10,720 bases of DNA from SIAJ01 sp036266155. GTDB taxonomy: Bacteria > Planctomycetota > Planctomycetia > Gemmatales > Gemmataceae. The stretch spans positions 1-10,720 of the forward strand of contig DATANR010000177.1 of NCBI GenBank assembly GCA_036266155.1, in the 5' to 3' direction. The notes under the pieces are model-generated. The model searched no databases. It saw nothing but the letters and a program-made list of their open reading frames with translations, and was not told the origin of the DNA. Each line of letters begins with the position of its first letter. Position 1 is the stretch's first letter. Made by a program: the position numbers and the translations under genes. Of the stretch, positions 7,302-10,720 are shown one piece after another.

Positions 7302-7329
7302 GTCTTTCTCGCTTCAAGGGGCCAGGCAA

Positions 7330-8268
7330 ATGTCATTGCGAATACTCGTGACTGGTGGAGCTGGGTATCTCGGGTCGGTTCTGTGCGAACATCTGCTCGC
7401 GGCCGGCCATCGGGTGTGTTGTCTGGACAACTTGACTTTCGGGACCGCCTCGCTTTTCCACCATTGCGCGAACGCAGTATTCGACTTCGTGCGCGGGGAC
7501 GCTCGTGACGAGGCCCTCATTCGACGGCTCTTGAAAGACGTGGATGTCATCATCCCGTTGGCGGCCGTCGTCGGTGCCCCGGCGTGCGTCCGCGATCCGC
7601 TGCTGACCACTTCGGTCAATATCGACGCCGTCCGCATGGTGAACCGCCTCCGTAGCCCATCTCAACTCCTCGTCTACCCAACGACCAATAGCGGGTATGG
7701 AACGAAGTCAGGGGACGTGTTCTGTACCGAGGACACGCCGCTCGAACCGGTCTCACTGTACGGCGAGACGAAGGCCCAAGCTGAGGACGAGGTGCTCTCC
7801 AGTTCGAACTCAATTACCCTCCGGCTTGCCACCGTATTCGGCACGTCCCCGCGGATGCGGCTCGATCTACTGGTAAACCACTTTGTGTACGCGGCCGTCA
7901 CGGACGGGTATCTGGTGATTTTCGAAAAGGACTTCAAGCGGAACTTCGTGCATATCCGCGACGTCGCGGACTGTTTCCTGCACTGTATCGCCCATTCACT
8001 TAATATGATTGGCCGCTGCTTCAACGTAGGACTCGACAGCGCCAACCTCTCGAAGGAGGAACTGGCCCTCAAGATTCGAGAACGCGTGCCGCGCTTTTAC
8101 GTCCACTTCGCTCCAATCGGTAGTGACCCCGACAAGAGAAACTATGTCGTTTCAAACCAGCGACTCCGCGAAGCCGGATTTGAGGCCCGGCGGTCGCTGG
8201 ATCAGGGCATTGACGAGTTGATCAAAGGGTACCGTTTGATTGGTCGCGGCACCTTCCACAACGTATGA
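7330..8268 (+). CDS. NAD(P)-dependent sugar epimerase/dehydratase/reductase (SDR family), linked to heptose genes
   Basis: This 312-residue extended SDR enzyme has the Rossmann motif GGAGYLG at 9-15, D33 after strand 2 and the catalytic pair Y144 and K148 in YGETK. PTTNSGYG at 117-124 takes the place of the usual Ser/Thr motif, and FVHIRDVADCF marks the substrate-binding half. It is distinct from the SDR at 154. AAGGGG about 8 bases before the ATG at 7330 is a plausible ribosome binding site. The stop overlaps the start of the HddC-like gene as ATGA, so the two are probably translationally coupled. That tight link suggests it acts on the heptose nucleotide made by the next three genes, for example as a GDP-heptose dehydratase, epimerase or reductase of the DmhA/WcbK kind of pathway. 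The reaction cannot be decided from sequence alone, and action on another sugar nucleotide is possible. Confidence 0.85.
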   Translation: MSLRILVTGGAGYLGSVLCEHLLAAGHRVCCLDNLTFGTASLFHHCANAVFDFVRGDARDEALIRRLLKDVDVIIPLAAVVGAPACVRDPLLTTSVNIDAVRMVNRLRSPSQLLVYPTTNSGYGTKSGDVFCTEDTPLEPVSLYGETKAQAEDEVLSSSNSITLRLATVFGTSPRMRLDLLVNHFVYAAVTDGYLVIFEKDFKRNFVHIRDVADCFLHCIAHSLNMIGRCFNVGLDSANLSKEELALKIRERVPRFYVHFAPIGSDPDKRNYVVSNQRLREAGFEARRSLDQGIDELIKGYRLIGRGTFHNV

Positions 8269-8987
8269 CCACGCCCGAGAAGTTGACGGCACTGGTCTTG
8301 TGCGGCGGTGCTGGGACACGACTCCGGTCGGTGATCGGTTCAAAGCCGAAAGTCCTGGCGACGGTCGGTGGACGGCCGTTTATCGACTACCAACTAGCGT
8401 TGCTGCGAGGACTGGGCATTCGGGACATTGTGTTGGCAACCGGCATGGGGGCAGATGCCGTGGTCCGATACTGCGGGCAAGGCGTCGGTTATTCGCTGGA
8501 GTCTGAGCCCCTTGGTACCGGCGGAGCCATCCGAAACGCTTCCGGACAGTTCCGGTCCGATCCGGTGTTGGTCTTGAACGGAGATTCGCTCGTCCGCTTT
8601 GATTTGGTCCGTCTCATCCATAAGCACCTCATGCATCAAGCCCGGGCCACAATGGTCTTAGCCGAGGTGCCGGATCGCATCCGCTTCGGGGCCGTTGAGC
8701 TTGGGCCAGACTCCGCAGTGATTGCGTTTGGCGAGAAGGGAAGAACCGGACCAGGATTCATAAACGCCGGCGCCTACCTGCTTGGGCGAGATGTCATTGA
8801 GGCAATTCCTACCGCGCAGGCGGTCTCGCTGGAAAACGAGGTGTTTCCGACCCTCGTCGGAAAGGGCTTGTACGCATCACCGGTTCGCGGCCCGTTTTTG
8901 GATATCGGTACCGCCGAGAGCTACGCGACAGCCGACGATTTTGTGGCGGCCTGGGGGTGGCCAAGTGAGTCGCCTTGTCCTGATTGA
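8265..8987 (+). CDS. hddC: Heptose-1-phosphate nucleotidyltransferase (HddC-like)
   Basis: This 240-residue cytoplasmic nucleotidyltransferase would join a sugar-1-phosphate to an NTP. The nucleotide-binding motif LCGGAGTRLR is at 12-21, followed by PKVLA at 28-32. EPLGTGGAI is at 81-89, NGDS at 105-108 carries the metal-binding Asp, and GFINAGAYLL and FLDIGTAESYATADDF complete the family pattern. Size and motifs fit D-glycero-alpha-D-manno-heptose-1-phosphate guanylyltransferase. The neighbours GmhB and HddA support heptose over mannose or glucose as substrate. GTP specificity is inferred from this grouping, not seen directly. The start overlaps the SDR stop by 4 bases, and its 3' end overlaps the GmhB start by 23 bases. 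A related glucose- or mannose-1-phosphate enzyme is the alternative. Confidence 0.82.
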   Translation: MTTPEKLTALVLCGGAGTRLRSVIGSKPKVLATVGGRPFIDYQLALLRGLGIRDIVLATGMGADAVVRYCGQGVGYSLESEPLGTGGAIRNASGQFRSDPVLVLNGDSLVRFDLVRLIHKHLMHQARATMVLAEVPDRIRFGAVELGPDSAVIAFGEKGRTGPGFINAGAYLLGRDVIEAIPTAQAVSLENEVFPTLVGKGLYASPVRGPFLDIGTAESYATADDFVAAWGWPSESPCPD

Positions 8988-9513
8988 CCGCGACGGGACG
9001 ATTAACGTCGAGCGACACTACCTCTCCTCACCGGAGGAACTGTTGTTGTTGCCCGGGGCAACCTCCGGAATTCGACGGCTCAATCAACTGGGACTCTCGG
9101 TCGTGATCGTGACGAACCAATCAGCCATCGGACGGGGCATGTTCGGACCCGATCGGCTCAAGACGATCCACGATCGACTGTGCGACATGTTGGCCGAAGG
9201 GGGGGCCAAACTGGCCGGCATCTATGTTTGCCCGCACCGGCCGGATGAGGGGTGCGGGTGCCGTAAGCCATTGCCGGGGATGGCCCGACAGGCAGCCGCC
9301 GACTTTGGAGCTAATCTAGCCGCCGCGTTTGTCATTGGTGACAAACCATGCGACATCGAACTCGGTCGATCGATCGGAGCCGCAACCATCCTGGTCCGCA
9401 CCGGCTACGGGGGAAGGGCGGACGGCCTGGTTGCTAAGCCCGATTTTGTGGCAGACGACCTTGATGCCGCTGCCCAACTGATCGAGATTGCTCTGGGGGC
9501 TCGGCCTTCGTGA
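8965..9513 (+). CDS. gmhB: D-glycero-D-manno-heptose-1,7-bisphosphate 7-phosphatase (GmhB, HAD family)
   Basis: This 182-residue HAD phosphatase removes the 7-phosphate of heptose 1,7-bisphosphate. Nucleophile and acid are D8 and D10 in LIDRDGT. Motif II is TNQS at 50-53. The zinc loop CPHRPDEGCGC gives C89, H91, C97 and C99, which is diagnostic for GmhB. K101 follows the loop, and GDKPCD at 125-130 carries the final acidic residues. The frame stays open upstream to 8782, but homology begins at the GTG at 8965, which follows a G-rich GGGGGTGG stretch and gives the usual family length. It overlaps HddC by 23 bases, and its TGA overlaps the HddA GTG by 4 bases, so the three enzymes are likely made in step. 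All catalytic and zinc residues are intact. Confidence 0.93.
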   Translation: MSRLVLIDRDGTINVERHYLSSPEELLLLPGATSGIRRLNQLGLSVVIVTNQSAIGRGMFGPDRLKTIHDRLCDMLAEGGAKLAGIYVCPHRPDEGCGCRKPLPGMARQAAADFGANLAAAFVIGDKPCDIELGRSIGAATILVRTGYGGRADGLVAKPDFVADDLDAAAQLIEIALGARPS

Positions 9514-10502
9514 TCATCACCAAAACGCCGGTCCGGTTGAGTTTTCTTGGCGGTGGATCGGATTATCCCGATCATTTCCAACGGTACGGCGGGCAGACGC
9601 TCGGCGTGACGATCGACAAGTACTCGTTCATCACTGTCAAACGCCTGGCCCCTTTGTTCGATTATACTCTGCGGATTAGCTATTCGCGGACTGAACTCGT
9701 CAATTCGATCGACCACATCGAACACCCGGCTGTGCGCGAATGCTTGCGATTTCTGAATCTGAATCAAGGGCTCGAGATTCATTACGTCGGTGATCTGCCG
9801 GCGCGGACGGGCCTCGGCTCTTCGTCTTCGTTTACCGTCGGACTACTGAACGCCCTGCACGTCTTCCGGGGCGACCATGTGAGCAAACTGCGGCTCGCGG
9901 AAGAGGCGGTCCATGTCGAGCAAAAAATGATCCGGGAGCGGGTCGGCGTCCAGGACCAGTACACCTGTGCGCAAGGCGGCTTGGTTCAACTCGAGTTTGG
10001 AACTGACGGCCGCGTGTCCGCCCGCCCGGTGCCCCTGCGAGCTGAGAGAGCCGCCGAATTTCAGGCTCACCTGATGCTCTTCTACACGGGCATTCAGCGC
10101 AGTGCCCATGAGGTCATAGAGGAGCAACTCGAACAGACTCGGGTAGGCGCGCTGACCGAGTCGCTCAATTGTCTGAGCGAGATGGCCAGTGAAGGGATCG
10201 AGATCCTTGTCGGGCCCCATCCGGTCACCCGCTTTGGGGTACTCCTTCACAGGGCGTGGATGCTGAAACGGGGTTTCTCGCGGCGAACAACAAGTGCGGT
10301 CATTGATGGGTACTATCAAAAAGCGTTGGCCGCGGGGGCGGCCGGGGGCAAGCTGCTCGGTGCTGGGGGCGGAGGGTTTCTGTTGCTCCTGGCCGACCCA
10401 ACAGCGCAGCCGAACATCCGTGCGGCTCTCGCTGACCTAACACAAGTCCCTTTCAGCTTCGAACGTACGGGTACCAGTGTACTCTTCTATCACCCTGAAT
10501 AA
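9510..10502 (+). CDS. hddA: D-glycero-alpha-D-manno-heptose-7-phosphate kinase (HddA-like, GHMP family)
   Basis: This 330-residue GHMP-family sugar kinase would phosphorylate heptose 7-phosphate at C1. Motif 1 is PVRLSFLGGGSDYP at 7-20. Motif 2, the ATP loop, is PARTGLGSSSSF at 97-108. D149 in VGVQDQY is the likely catalytic base, and motif 3 is GGKLLGAGGGGF near the C-terminus. These match HddA of the GDP-heptose pathway and its close relatives. The GTG start at 9510 overlaps the GmhB stop as GTGA. Coming after HddC and GmhB, it completes three of the four steps from sedoheptulose 7-phosphate to GDP-D-glycero-alpha-D-manno-heptose; the isomerase GmhA is not in the window. Related GHMP kinases for fucose or other sugars are the main alternative, made less likely by the neighbours. 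Confidence 0.88.
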   Translation: MIITKTPVRLSFLGGGSDYPDHFQRYGGQTLGVTIDKYSFITVKRLAPLFDYTLRISYSRTELVNSIDHIEHPAVRECLRFLNLNQGLEIHYVGDLPARTGLGSSSSFTVGLLNALHVFRGDHVSKLRLAEEAVHVEQKMIRERVGVQDQYTCAQGGLVQLEFGTDGRVSARPVPLRAERAAEFQAHLMLFYTGIQRSAHEVIEEQLEQTRVGALTESLNCLSEMASEGIEILVGPHPVTRFGVLLHRAWMLKRGFSRRTTSAVIDGYYQKALAAGAAGGKLLGAGGGGFLLLLADPTAQPNIRAALADLTQVPFSFERTGTSVLFYHPE

Positions 10503-10553
10503 GTTCCTTATGCTCCGGCCGGCCCCGCGTCCGCGGAAAATCGCGAGTGTGAT

Positions 10554-10720
10554 GTGACGGTGAAGGTTTCCCGCGTCTTGATCGTCGATTCTGGCCTGCG
10601 CAATCTTGGCGGGCACAACTACAGCTACACCCGGGCCGTGCAGACTGCCTTGGAGTCACGCGGGAACCAGGTAACAGTACTGGCCAACCGAAACCTCGCC
10701 GGCCCCTTGGCAGATGAGAC
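10554..10720 (+). CDS. Probable glycosyltransferase, N-terminus only (runs off the window)
   Basis: A frame from GTG 10554, or GTG 10560, stays open to the window edge and gives 55 residues. It reads RVLIVDSGLRNLGGHNYSY from about residue 7, then TRAVQTALESRGNQVTVLAN. A short hydrophobic strand, a GGH turn, a helix and then RGxxVTVLAN is the usual opening of GT-B fold glycosyltransferases (families 4/1). The catalytic C-terminal half is not visible. The frame is the same as that of the kinase, whose TAA is at 10500-10502, with 51 bases between. It would be the only chain-building glycosyltransferase seen here. The family call rests on the N-terminal pattern and the context alone. Confidence 0.55.
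   Translation, partial: MTVKVSRVLIVDSGLRNLGGHNYSYTRAVQTALESRGNQVTVLANRNLAGPLADE

Larger units (their letters stand above)
5750..7320. other. Low-GC island spanning the 3' part of wzt, the methyltransferase and the following gap
   Basis: By hand count, 5401-5520 is about 64% GC, while 5761-5940 is about 50% and 6541-6600 about 42%. GC-ending codons fall from about 88% (ATPase residues 76-100) to about 51% (residues 206-264) and are about 52% in the first 40 codons of the methyltransferase. The heptose genes downstream are richer again, about two thirds in a sample of 30 HddC codons. The upper edge falls near the Walker B coding region. The lower edge is just before 7330. No insertion sequence, tRNA or flanking direct repeat was seen, so homologous exchange is the simplest explanation. 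Confidence 0.55.

Noticed and set aside
8782..8964. Upstream extension of the GmhB frame to an ATG at 8782
   Set aside because: The extra 61 residues are Arg-rich, overlap HddC out of frame and match no part of GmhB. The GTG at 8965 starts exactly where the family begins.
10514..10540. GC-rich palindromic bits after the kinase gene as a terminator
   Set aside because: The stems are only about four base pairs, no T-run follows, and the next gene starts at 10554 on the same strand.
1..10720. tRNA, rRNA, CRISPR array, transposase or other mobile-element genes
   Set aside because: None was seen on either strand. The window is filled by ordinary protein genes with short gaps, and I found no spaced direct repeats or terminal inverted repeats.

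Overview
The window holds ten complete genes and the start of an eleventh. All are on the + strand and closely packed, and together they form part of a surface-polysaccharide biosynthesis and export locus. The set is typical of a Gram-negative (diderm) bacterium that exports a lipid-linked glycan by the ABC-transporter (Wzm/Wzt) route. Most genes are GC-rich with strongly GC-ending codons, start codons are often GTG or TTG, and clear Shine-Dalgarno sequences are rare. That would suit a planctomycete such as a Gemmataceae member, but this is only a guess; nothing in the window fixes the taxon.

Layout. 1-153 is an upstream non-coding stretch with a weak ribosome binding site. 154-1158 is an SDR-family NDP-sugar epimerase/dehydratase. 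1207-3078 is a membrane polyprenyl-phosphate sugar-phosphate transferase (WecA/MraY superfamily) fused to the membrane plus Rossmann module normally found at the N-terminus of CapD/WbpM-type dehydratases, without their catalytic domain. 3141-4307 is a membrane acyltransferase (acyltransferase-3 family). 4311-5162 and 5165-6427 are the ABC permease (Wzm-like) and the ATPase with a C-terminal glycan-binding-type domain (Wzt-like). 6481-7158 is a class I SAM methyltransferase. 7159-7329 is the longest intergenic gap; it holds a consensus ribosome binding site in front of a 37-codon TTG-initiated open frame, and a 12-bp palindrome. 7330-8268 is a second SDR enzyme, overlapping by 4 bp a GDP-heptose-type module: nucleotidyltransferase HddC (8265-8987), phosphatase GmhB (8965-9513) and kinase HddA (9510-10502). 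10554-10720 is the start of a probable glycosyltransferase that runs off the window.

How it may work together. The transferase fusion would load the first sugar-phosphate on undecaprenyl phosphate. The SDR enzymes and the heptose module would supply nucleotide sugars, including GDP-D-glycero-D-manno-heptose or a derivative. Glycosyltransferases, mostly outside the window, would build the chain. The acyltransferase and methyltransferase would decorate or cap it, and the Wzm/Wzt pair would export it. No sedoheptulose-7-phosphate isomerase (GmhA), Wzx flippase or Wzy polymerase is seen here.

The most interesting signal is compositional. GC and GC-ending codon use fall sharply inside the ATPase gene, near its Walker B motif, and stay low through the methyltransferase to about 7320. 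This looks like a swapped cassette carrying the glycan-recognition domain of the exporter together with the enzyme that may make the chain-end mark it recognises.
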